A DNA stretch of 64,000 bases, taken from the NCBI GenBank assembly GCA_038496675.1, contig CM076662.1:18507901-18571900 (forward strand), given 5' to 3'. This stretch comes from Rachycentron canadum (lineage: Eukaryota; Chordata; Actinopteri; Carangiformes; Rachycentridae). The translations under genes and the position numbers were made by a program. Below, piece after piece: positions 50,237 through 64,000 of this stretch. The notes under the pieces are model-generated. The model saw only the letters and a program-made list of their open reading frames with translations. It was not told where the DNA came from and did no database searches. The first letter of the stretch is position 1. Every line of letters begins with the position of its first letter.

Positions 50237-50390
50237 CGTTATGTGTTCAGTCATAGTTGGTCGGTCCTTGCCTCGCGCTGGCTGCACGCGGATTGTGCTT
50301 CCCACTGTCCCTTCAGCGCGCTCCGCACCGCGAGCTCACTGGCTCCATCAGCTTGGCTGCGCGCGCGCACACACACGGACACGCACGCAC
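50237..50390 (-). promoter_or_regulatory. glis1: Candidate glis1 exon 1 (noncoding) and CpG-rich promoter
   Basis: Rich in CpG and GCGC against AT-rich flanks. Read on the minus strand it ends CACATAACG|GTAAGAGC, a strong donor at 50236. It is the nearest donor-bearing CpG-rich segment on the correct strand upstream of the glis1 acceptor at 33921. Two ATGs lie in it: one opens a 10-codon uORF, and the other (ATGACTGAACAC) would run across the splice junction and stop within 12 codons. The 5' limit is unclear; a long T-tract (about 50391-50413) and a GC/CA dinucleotide stretch mark it. Linkage to glis1 is inferred from strand, order and splice signals. Confidence 0.55.
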
Positions 50391-51663
50391 TTTTTTTTTT
50401 TTTTTTTTTTTTTCTTCTTCTTATTAAAACAGGAGATGAGCCAAGTTACAGTGCTCACTCAGTGTAGGTGACTGTGGGACCCAGTGGTGCTTTTTATAAG
50501 TGTAACACACATATGTTGTTTTACTGAAGGGTGGGTTCAGTAAAGCTGGGCCACTCTTTGGCTGTCCTGGGGCAAATATTGAGTCACACAACAAGGCTAT
50601 GTTTTTGTGAGATGAAACAACCCCCCTAAGCATGCACGACTGTTTTATTTTAAGTGGTTTTGTTTAAAAGCTATAGAGTCTCAAACCCCACCACCTATAT
50701 TGGTTAAAAACGGGCCGATACAGGTCAGAAGCTTCTGTTAATGTTCATATCAAACACCAGAATGAGGAAAAATGTGATCTCAGAGGCTCAGTTTACATCA
50801 TAGAAAGCTGAGAAATATTCACATCTGAGAAGCTGGTGTCAGTGATTTTTTTTTTTTTTTAAAAACTATGCTTAAAATTAGTTTTCTGTCAATCAACCAT
50901 CAATTAAACAACTTCAGCTCCAGAGCACAAATATTCCTCCCATAGGAAGTTAAACCATCCCAGTATCACTACATTTCAGAAACAAATTTTATATGTTTTA
51001 CTCAACCACATATAGTATTTTAGTTACTTAGTTAGCTAATAATATGCCTTTTCTAAGCATCAAACCACTCAACAGTTTGAGTTCACAATAAAATAAATGC
51101 TGCTTTAATGTTTTTGTATCAGTTTTAATCGAATTTAATGGCAACATATAATATATATATATATATAACTTCTTGTATTTAAGGCTGATAGCAACTTTGT
51201 AAGATATTTGATGGTGTTTCTATCACCCATAACATTCCCATAATTTTCTAATAATATACCAGTCAGATTTTTCATTGTGACACTGTTTCCTCCTCTGATT
51301 GAGATGTAATGGTCACATGTTAGATTAGAGTAACTTTCAATATAATTGAAGTTGAAGGCTGAATAAAGGTGTCAGTTACAAGGGCACATTAACAGCAACG
51401 TATGTATAAAGAGCTCTGAGTTTACAGTGACCTGTGCTTTTGCTATGATAGCTTCAATTTTCTGTGTGTTTGTTGTAGCACTTTGATTTCCTGTGGTTTC
51501 ACTATGAAAAGCTGAAAATTAATTGTTTGTTTAGAGTGACTTCTGTCATAGTTTTAGTTACGACCTGTTTGTAGAATAATACTAGTATCAGTTGCTGTGC
51601 TGTAAGTGACTTTATTAAGGATTCCTTCAAACCATATTCCAAATGTTACAGCTGGAGTATTTC

Positions 51664-51696
51664 CATTACATATATATTATATATATATGTAATGGA
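51664..51696. repeat. AT-rich perfect palindrome
   Basis: CCATTACATATATA and TATATATGTAATGG are inverted copies separated by a few bases. They could extrude as a hairpin or cruciform. Confidence 0.85.
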
Positions 51697-53129
51697 TCTA
51701 TATTTTTAATCCCCTCCTATCACTAAAATATTTTATAGAAAATCATGATAAATTCATTATCTTCTGAGTCAAATTTCACTTGTTCTGCGTTCTTGATACC
51801 TTTTCCTTCATTTTCCTACTACACTCATGTTGAAATGAATAGAGGTCAGATTGTGGCTTGTGTGGAGCTTAGTTTAAAGCATGAGTTAGCCACCAATCAA
51901 AGGTTTGGCAGTAAATTTCCAGTCCCTGCTGTTGTTCACATATTGAAGTGTCCTTGAGCAAAACACTGGATGTAAATCTGTTCCAAATGTATGTGTCAGC
52001 CAAATATATATATATACATAATACACTGTTTTGTAATATTCCCACGTAACAACTAACAGTGTCTTTAGTGCTTAATAGTGGGTTCACATGGGTCCTCTTT
52101 CGCTTTGTGGTATTTTTATTTCCAGTGGTATCCCTATAATTTTGTACTCAGTGTGTTTGTGGTGCCTTTTACTGACCATTGTCTGGTTTTTGGTCTGCAG
52201 AATTTCCTAGGATACCCCTGCATTAGTCAGCTCAGTGAAAAATTAATTAATGCTAAATATCTCGGTTTGCCCTGACATTCATAAAAGTACAATCTCTGTG
52301 TTTTCCACATTTGCACCAATCCCATTAAAACTTGCACATACTGTGTGACAGCCTGTCAAACCTCTGGCCATACCTCGCATTGTTGAGATTGAAAGAAGTA
52401 CACAAACAAGCATAGAAACCTTTCATCTGTGTATCTGAGGGTCAGAGTTATATTTCTGATTCCCGAGATGATGCAAAGAGCTGTAAACAAGTCCACTGGG
52501 ACGCTGCTCAAAAACAAATCCAGATGGGCGAAAACAATTCACAAAAGAACATATTCTCCATGAAAAATTGTCGAGGGTTTCATCTCCTAACTAGATACAG
52601 AAAACAGCTGGTACTGGTCTCTTGTAGTTGCCATCCTGTCTCTCTCCCTCCTCAGGTGCAGTTAAGTTATTCATGAGATATTAAAAAGCATTTTTCACCA
52701 CAGACATTCTGACTTGTCATAGTAGGAAAAGCACAGTTGTTACTAATAACATTAACAATGGCTCTGTTCTATTCAAGTGTCTCCAGTAAGGGCTGATGGT
52801 GTGACAGTGAAGCAGCACGAACAATAACAGGGTCTTGGAGCTAAAAGCAATTCAGCCATCATTAACTTTATTAGTCACACCTGTGTTTTTCCTACTGTGA
52901 CATGTTGAAATGTCTGCAGAGCAAATGAGAGCAAAATGAAGCATGTCCATCCTTTGTTTTTAATATGAAGCTTTTTCTTTTGGACTTTATTATAACACAC
53001 TGGGTCTCAGCCACAGCTAGGCTAAAGCAAATGTAGAAGTGAGGTGTTATAATATCATTAATAAAATAGGGACAAATAATTAAAGACAAATACTTCATAT
53101 TTCTTTAGGCTAGAGGAACTGCAAGAATT

Positions 53130-53355
53130 AGTTGGTCAAAAGAAAATTAATCAGCGACTCTTCTGATGATTCATTGTTTGATACTTTTGCTGGTTCCAGC
53201 TTCTTTAGTGGAAGCATCTGCTGTTTTTCTATGTCTAATATGATAGTAAACTAAATATCTTTGGGGTTTGACATTTTCTGGGCAAAATGATTAATCAAGA
53301 AAATAGTCAACAATTTAATCAATAGTGAAAATAGTTATTAGTTGCTGCAGCCTTT
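53130..53355 (+). repeat. Fish interspersed repeat, TGCAGC-ended family, copy 3
   Basis: 'agaaaattaatcagcgactc', 'tttgctggttccagcttctt', 'tgatagtaaactaaatatct', 'ttggggtttgacattttctg' and 'agtgaaaatagttattag' then TTGCTGCAGCC occur in family order. This is the best-preserved copy in the window. Confidence 0.8.
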
Positions 53356-54061
53356 AATTCGTCAGGCCTCTGAAATCTATTCAAATAAAACATCAACAAT
53401 TAGATCATGATTTCTTTGATGGTGGGTTGAGAGCAGATATTTGAACAGGTCATACGCCAGAAGTCAGAGAATCACTCTCATAACAGGAAATGCACAGGTG
53501 TACAAATAACATAAACGAATGCTGGCTCACTTGCACGACTTTCTCAGTCATTTAATGAAACTAAACCATCATTAATGTCATTAGTTACACTTTTGCTTTT
53601 ACTCATTTGACAAGCCAAAATGTCTGCCATGAAAAACGTCTGTTGTACAGCACTGCGGTAGAAGCAAAGCGGAGGTTTCTGGCACAGTTTCACTTCCAGT
53701 GCACATGGAGAGAGGAAAAAGTCTAAAGAGGTCAAAGCTCCAGCAACACTTGCAGTAAACAGAAGAACTAGATTCGACTTGTGGCCTTTATCAGTCATCC
53801 CTGTGACCAAGGCAGCGAGACGAAAGAAATTTCTTCTGTAAACTACAGAAGAGAGGGTTGACTTCATACAGCGCTGCTGTACCTGTGGAGTAGACTTCCT
53901 CAGTGAGTTTCCCACCTCTTCAGACCACCTGTTGTATACATGTTCATGCTCATTACTTCATTTGTGTATCACAAGCCACAGAAATAAGAGAGGTTTAGAT
54001 TAAGTATTCCCACCACACTGGGATACATTATCTCTAATGCATTATATCCATCATCTATACT

Positions 54062-54305
54062 ATTATACACATTATCTGTATTGCTTATCCGTGCAGGGTC
54101 ATGTGGGGTTGGGAGCCAATCCCAGCCGGGGTACACCCTGGACAGGTCTCCAGTCTATCGCAGGGCCGACATATAGAGACAAACTAACATTTAGAGTCCC
54201 CAGTTAACCTAATGTACCCACACAGGCACAGGAGGAGGCAGGTTTGAATCCAGAACCTTCCTGCTGATAAGCAACAGTACCAACCACTGCACCACTATGC
54301 CAACT
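54062..54305 (+). repeat. Fish interspersed repeat, header-like family, copy 3
   Basis: 'gggagccaatcccagccggg', 'gtacaccctggacaggtctc', 'cagtctatcgcagggccgac', 'atatagagacaaactaacat' and 'aaccactgcaccactatgcc' follow the same order as in 38245-38535. Confidence 0.85.
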
Positions 54306-55267
54306 GGGATAACATCATCAACAGCTCCTCTTTCAACATAGATTTATGTTGTGAATCCAGTTTGTGAAGGTCTGTGGGGAACTGCACATATATTTCTAAC
54401 ACAGGGTTATATATATATATATATTTCACTCATTCATGTACAGCTGTTCAACCATCAACTAAAGCTGATGGAGGCTGAAGAGGACAAAAGCACACAGGTG
54501 CAGGCATAATACACTTTGTGATAAAATGGATGCAACCATCTTCTTCTTCTTCTTCCACTTTATTCTGATTTGAATCACTGTCTGTTTCTGTTTATAACAA
54601 AGCAGCGATGAATCATGGTCATCATCTGTTTATGAAGTTGTTACAGGACAGTTTAGATTAAAATACTGTACATTAACCTTCATCAAATTTTACTGTTTGG
54701 ATTAATCCATTCATTTATTTTACAACACTACCCTCTCCTGGCTTAAAGTGATAACACAGCAGTGGTCTGACGCTTTATGTTCACTCACATATTTAAATAC
54801 ACTATTATTTACATGTGTTTCTTTTGACAGGTTAAATAGGACAATAATTTAGTGAATAACCACTGTTGCCCAAGTCAGCTTGATCATTTCTGTGCCTGTA
54901 AATATCACAGCAGGAAAATTAAAATTGAAATTTCAGCAAATTTAGTTCGCATAGGGAGAAATTAGTGTCTTTTTAAAAAGGTCTCCATACTTTAATGGGT
55001 GGATTTTCTTTGCAGGTGCATCAGTCACTAAAACTGCCAAAACTGTTTTGTTGTAAATCTTCTTTAATCTCCTGGTTGCATGAGTAATTCATTTATAATG
55101 TATGTGATGCAGCATAAATTCTTCACATGTGCCATAGTCTGTAATAATCAATCTTATTGTTTTGGTTTTTTTTTCTGTCAAGAGGACTAAAGCTGTGAAA
55201 TCATGTTTGTTGTTTGTGACCCAAGAGAGATTGATGTTTTCTTGTTTACAGCAGCAAAGTTAAGAGC

Positions 55268-55830
55268 AGTGGTGGATGTAGTAAAGTACTAAGTATTCAG
55301 ATCCTCTCATTTACTAAAACTGCCAATACTACACTATGAAAATATTCAATTGCAAGTACTAAATTATTATTTCTCACTCATTACTCTGCAAGTTTTAGTT
55401 ATGTAGATACAGTTAATTTTTAACTATCATCATTATCATTGTGATTATTTTTAATGTGGATTAATCCAGATTTTTTCCTGTAACCATTCAAAAAACAGTG
55501 AGCAATTATGCATCAAGAGCCCAAACCCAGTGTCCACACCTCAAAAGTAGCCTAGTCCGAATTAATTTTTGAGTAGGCTTTATTAATTAATAAATGCTTT
55601 TCAATAATTAAAAGGAAAAGCAGCAAATCCTGGCAAAGCCGGAGCCATGAAATGTCAATTTACAAACTGATTCATCAGCTGATTGTTGCAGCTTTACGTG
55701 TATATACTGTTGGGTTGAATGAGCTACATTGTTCTACCTAAAAGTAACTAAATTACTAGTTAAAGTAACTAAAGTTGTTAGATAAATGCAATGGAGTCAG
55801 AAGCAAAACATTTCCCTCTTAATTGTAGTG
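55268..55830 (+). repeat. AAGTACT repeat family, long copy with nested TGCAGC fragment
   Basis: It opens 'cagtggtggatgtagtaaag' then TACTAAGTATTCAGATCCTC, continues 'ccaatactacactatgaaaa', and has late words such as 'gcaatggagtcagaagcaaa' then 'acatttccctctt'. In the middle (about 55570-55695) lies a fragment with 'aaaagcagcaaatcctgg' and 'ttgttgcagcttta', which belongs to the TGCAGC-ended family (inverted) and suggests insertion of one element into the other. Confidence 0.65.
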
Positions 55831-56149
55831 GAAATAGGAAATGGCGTGTGATGTAAAGTAGCACTAATGATATGATCCATACTTTTGAATGTAATGCTTA
55901 GTGCCCAGACAAAGGTTTCCTACTGGACTCAGGCTTTAATGTTGTCCTTCACTTGTAAATAGCTTTGGATAAAAGCATTTCATTACAAGTGAAACGAAAT
56001 TGCATTACTTCAGTAAGTAGATTTAGTTCATTTAGTCACAGCACTGGTTTAAAAACAAAGATAAACACAAATCAAATCCTTAATCTCTTGAGGCTTTTTG
56101 GAGGCAGAACAGAATGATCTCAAAGACAACAGGTGAGTGCGTTTTATCC

Positions 56150-56417
56150 GCCGGGTCCCACCGGTGCAGGCGGTCTTCTCTGTGCTCCTACGCCTCGGCT
56201 GGCCGACCCCGCCCCGACGGCCCGCTCCGCGAATCAAAACAGGCACCTCTGTCCACTACTGCGCCATCGCCAGTTAGCGTCGCGTTAGCTCGGTGGCTAG
56301 AAGAAAGCTAGCTCGCTGCTCAGGGGGGCGAACCGCCGGTGCTCCGAAAGGACGACCTAAGTAACGATTTGACAGATTTTACCGAAAAAGCAAGACATTT
56401 TACTCGTAAAGGTCGTG
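56150..56417 (+). promoter_or_regulatory. hnrnpc: hnrnpc CpG-island promoter and noncoding exon 1
   Basis: A CpG-dense island (56150-56380) contains an Sp1-type GACCCCGCCCCGACGG box and a GCGCCATCGCC element resembling YY1/initiator sites. It runs into a transcribed-looking segment that ends GGTCGTG|GTGAGT, a strong donor at 56418. The transcription start is probably near 56260-56330, but there is no TATA box to fix it. There is no open frame with a good start, so the exon is taken as 5' UTR. Linkage to the hnrnpc coding exons is inferred from strand, order and the absence of any other plus-strand promoter nearer. Confidence 0.7.
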
Positions 56418-58775
56418 GTGAGTATTTTGTTCCCAGACATTTTTCATTTTTCCTTCCTTTTTCTTTTCTTTTTGGATTTTTGTTTTTTTTTTTTTTCCAA
56501 CGGTGGTTTTTCCTTTTTTTTTTTTTTTCTTTTTTTTCTTTGGCTATTTTGCAAGTGGACAGATCGTAATGTGCTGGCTAGCGAGGTAGCTAGCTTAAGC
56601 TAGCTCGGAGACGCTCATCTTCCTCAAAGACACGAACGCTGCTTGTGGTTTTTAGAAAATACGACGTTTTGGATGCATTTAGCTACAGTTTCATCCCTCC
56701 CCACCCACCCCCAACCCCTTTTTTAGCTTTATTTTTGTAGCGTTTGTTGTGAAGACTTTTCCTTGATGGGACTGATTTGTTTTTGCCAGCCCACCAGATG
56801 CTAACTAGCTAACAGTCTCCCCCTTTTGGTTTAGTAGTCGCTGCTTCACCCTGATCCATAACCGATTACAGATTATCGACTGATTATCAGAAATTTGCAG
56901 GTTTTGGTTTTTGCAAGCAGAGGAACTGGTCTGAATGCTGTGTATTTTTGATGCTTTTTAAATGGTGGTCGGCTAAAGTTAACCATGCCAGCCGGCTTTG
57001 AGCACTCAAGGCTAGCGCAGGCCCTGTGTTTCACACTAAAGCCTGGTGGTGGCGCTGTCGGGGTCCAGGCGGGTGTGTTGTGGATGGTTTAGGTAATTTT
57101 TTTTTTTTTTTAATCCCCAGATTTTGCTTTTCTGGTTCTTAGTCAGCCCCCCCCCCTTTTTTTTTTTCTTTTTTTTTTTTTAATCTTTTTACAACGTGGA
57201 GTAGTTTTTCCCATGTCTTTCTTTTTTTTTTCTTCCCGTGGTGAAGAGTGATTTTTCTGATTTTGGACGTTTTGGACTGCCAGTGGCTTCAGTTTTGTTA
57301 CTTAACGTTACAAATACACATTCTAACAATTAAACATTTGTTTATCTGAAAGAGTATGATGGCTGTTTATGTGTATCCAAATCAACCCACGCCTTCACAT
57401 TCACTTGTATAGGCCACAGGTTCACCCATAAGCACCATGTAGTCTTTTCATCGGAAGCAAATGAATTAAAGTAGTTTAGAAAACTCATCACTGCAGCAAA
57501 GCACTTACAGGACCAGTTTATCAGCAGGCCTTTCATTTAAAAAAAAAAAAAAAAAAAGGCCTTACAAGGTACTAAAGGTTCCTCAGTTTTCCCTACAAAG
57601 GACCTATATATTTTCTCCTTGCCTGCTGCACATAGTAACCCTAGTAATTTGTTTTTGTATGTGGCTGTGAGCTGTTGGGAAACATTATTGTTTAAAAACT
57701 TCAAGTTGGACTAGTGTGAGCGTGGATTGTGCATTCAGGGGCACATTTTACCAAACACTGCACTTGCTTATTTTACCACTTATCTTGGCCCAGTTCTCAC
57801 CAATCGATTCACTATAAGAATTGGTGTTTGAAGTAATTGTTGGCCCTCCTTTTCCCCTCTGGTTCTTGGTCATTCTTTGTCCAGTGAGACCATGAAAAAG
57901 AAATTAATTTGCACCATGTGGTGTTAAAAGGGTCTTATGGAGTCCTTGGTTTCACTTAATACTACAGAAACCCTGACAAAAATAAATAGTGCACCTCTAA
58001 GATTATGTATCAAGTAAATCGGCATCCCAGTATAATGTATGATTATATAATTATATATTTTTCTCATTTTAATTCACCTTGTTTCTTAAACTGAGATGTT
58101 AAAACCCACACTAGCAGTGTGATACAAGCTTAATTCCTAACCTTTGTGTCACTGTTATGCGAGAGTATAACTGAGACTAACACTAGACCAACAATTGGCA
58201 AAATTCCTTCATGATGGTTAGTCATGTAGTCAAACATGTCAAGCCACTGCAGTTAATTGTCACATTTGACAGATCACATCAAATGTATGATAAGTTGGCA
58301 AGAGTTTTCATCTTTGAGAGATTGGGTGCCGTTACACACCCAGGGGTGTGGTTCATGTTCATGTTCATGTTCTGCTGAAATTGCTCTCAGGGCTTCACAT
58401 ATTTCTCTCTGTCTCATAACTGTGTTTCATAAGAGCTCCACAAACACAAGCATATGTGGACATATCAGGGCCTACTTTTTCATTGATGTGAATGTAATGC
58501 TTTTGCTTCTTGTGTTTAATCCCAGATTTACTTATTTTTCTGTCACACAGTTTAAGAGCATTAGCTACTGCAATTTAAACATGCATTTGGCTCAGGTTGC
58601 AGTCCCTTAGTGGCGAGTTGTAGTAGGATTTTCAAGGAAACACGCCCCTCTTGTTTTTTGAGCTTTTACCCTATTTTCCTCATCACTGACCCCTGCACAC
58701 ACTCTCCTACCAGGTAAGACTTGGTGCAAGATAACCCTGCTCAGTTTGACTGAGGTGTGTTTTCTGTCGCCTCAG
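56418..58775 (+). other. hnrnpc intron 1, exceptionally U-tract rich
   Basis: 2.4 kb between the two 5' exons. The first 850 bases contain many T-runs of 7-15 bases (56450-56545, 57097-57110, 57158-57182, 57221-57231) interleaved with other pyrimidine-rich sequence. A 19-A run lies at 57539-57557. No other exon is seen. Confidence 0.65.
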
Positions 58776-58883
58776 TATAAATCGCGAGGGGCGAAGGTGA
58801 AGGTCGAGACACCAGCCCAACCAAACTGAACCCAGGCCACAGTGTCAAACATCAGACAGACGACAGCCCTGCACACAGACGCT

Positions 58884-58888
<5 letters not shown>
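58776..58888 (+). CDS. hnrnpc: hnrnpc exon 2: 5' UTR and start codon
   Basis: The exon is bounded by TTTCTGTCGCCTCAG|TATAAATC and CTATGGA|GTGAGTG. Only its last five bases (58884-58888, ATGGA) are coding. They join in frame to the next exon to give M-D-R-S-P-T-T-S-S-L-M, an extension of the usual M-A-S-x-N-V-T-N-K start. The ATG has G at -3 and +4. If the exon is skipped, translation can begin at the internal ATG (61124), which gives the mammalian-type N-terminus. Confidence 0.75.
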
Positions 58889-63619
<4,731 letters not shown>

Positions 63620-64000
63620 GTGAGACTCCTTTGGTTTGTTTGTTTCTCTAACACAAAACTGGAACATGCAAGTAATCCAGGCAAATACACAGGTAGTGTT
63701 ATTTGCAACTAAACAAGAGGATAGTGAGCAAAATAATAATAAAAAATGGGTCTTTTAGTCCCAAATTTAAAAATACAGATGGAAGGAGCACATCAATATC
63801 TGATGGCAACCAGTTCCAGCACAACTGCAAAAGCTCTGTTACCTTTCAGTTTTCGTCGTGACTGTGGGGACATGCAAGATATCGTTTCAGATCTGAAAGA
63901 GAGGCCAAGAATCTTTTAGTGCCTTTCTCCAAGGTCCAGCTCAAACCTGCTGCTGTGCCATTGATTTCAGTTAATTATGTTTAATTTGTAAAGTCATGTG
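63620..64000 (+). other. Start of the hnrnpc intron after exon 7
   Basis: 381 bases with no coding continuation of the acidic tail in any plus-strand frame after a plausible acceptor. The last hnrnpc exon(s) should be beyond the window. Confidence 0.6.

Larger units (their letters stand above)
50414..56130. other. Head-to-head intergenic spacer between glis1 and hnrnpc
   Basis: 5.7 kb of AT-rich DNA without recognisable exons. It includes AT-rich palindromes (51151-51167; 51664-51696), a diverged local duplication (52853-52915 with 53567-53629), a TGCAGC-family repeat (53130-53355), a header-like repeat (54062-54305) and an AAGTACT repeat (55268-55830). The 123-codon open frame at 53544-53915 (minus) has no recognisable motif. 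Confidence 0.6.

Noticed and set aside
53544..53915. 123-codon minus-strand frame in the intergenic spacer
   Set aside because: No recognisable domain. It partly overlaps the diverged local duplication, which suggests noncoding sequence.
58776..58786. TATAAAT at the start of hnrnpc exon 2 as a TATA box
   Set aside because: It lies directly after a strong polypyrimidine-AG acceptor and within the exon. A CpG-island exon 1 with a good donor already exists upstream, so a TATA promoter is not needed.

Overview
This is vertebrate nuclear DNA, almost certainly from a ray-finned (teleost) fish and probably a percomorph. The evidence is AT-rich sequence with small exons and large introns, long (CA)n/(GT)n microsatellites, degraded Tc1/mariner elements, several fish-type interspersed repeats, and two genes whose proteins read as fish GLIS1 and hnRNP C. 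Nothing here is bacterial or viral. Family assignments rest on reading the translated exons against remembered family features; no database search was run.

Layout. (1) 1-5.4 kb: a CpG-rich probable first exon with a splice donor on the minus strand (about 5263-5420), and a possible minus-strand 3' end near position 100. This suggests a minus-strand gene I cannot identify. (2) 5.6-8.3 kb: intergenic sequence with two internally deleted Tc1/mariner-like elements; the second may lie in the glis1 3' UTR. (3) 7.4-50.4 kb, minus strand: a complete glis1-type gene. It has a probable noncoding CpG-rich exon 1 (about 50237-50390), an exon carrying 5' UTR and start codon (33920 to 32795), and seven more coding exons down to a stop at 9122. 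The eight coding exons join without frame breaks into a 612-residue protein with five C2H2 zinc fingers. (4) 50.4-56.1 kb: intergenic head-to-head spacer with repeats. (5) 56.2 kb to the right edge, plus strand: hnrnpc. It has a CpG-island noncoding exon 1, a second exon whose last five bases are the start codon plus two, then six more coding exons. They give 281 in-frame residues (RRM, bZIP-like zipper, acidic tail) before the gene runs off the window.

The two recognised genes are divergent. GLIS1 is a Kruppel-like nuclear transcription factor of the GLI/ZIC group. hnRNP C is a nuclear RNA-packaging and splicing regulator that binds U-tracts. Nothing in the sequence shows that they work together.

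Most of the window is intron or spacer, sown with MITE-like repeats. At least five families recur: three kinds of Tc1 remnant, a TGCAGC-ended family, an 'AAGTACT/GGTTGGGAACCACTG' family, a header-like family, and a GCTGTGTCTCAA-ended element. I found no undescribed system. The points most worth a second look are the uORF-dense glis1 leader, the alternative hnrnpc N-terminus and NAGNAG acceptor, the U-tract-rich hnrnpc intron 1, and the unidentified minus-strand first exon at 5.3 kb.
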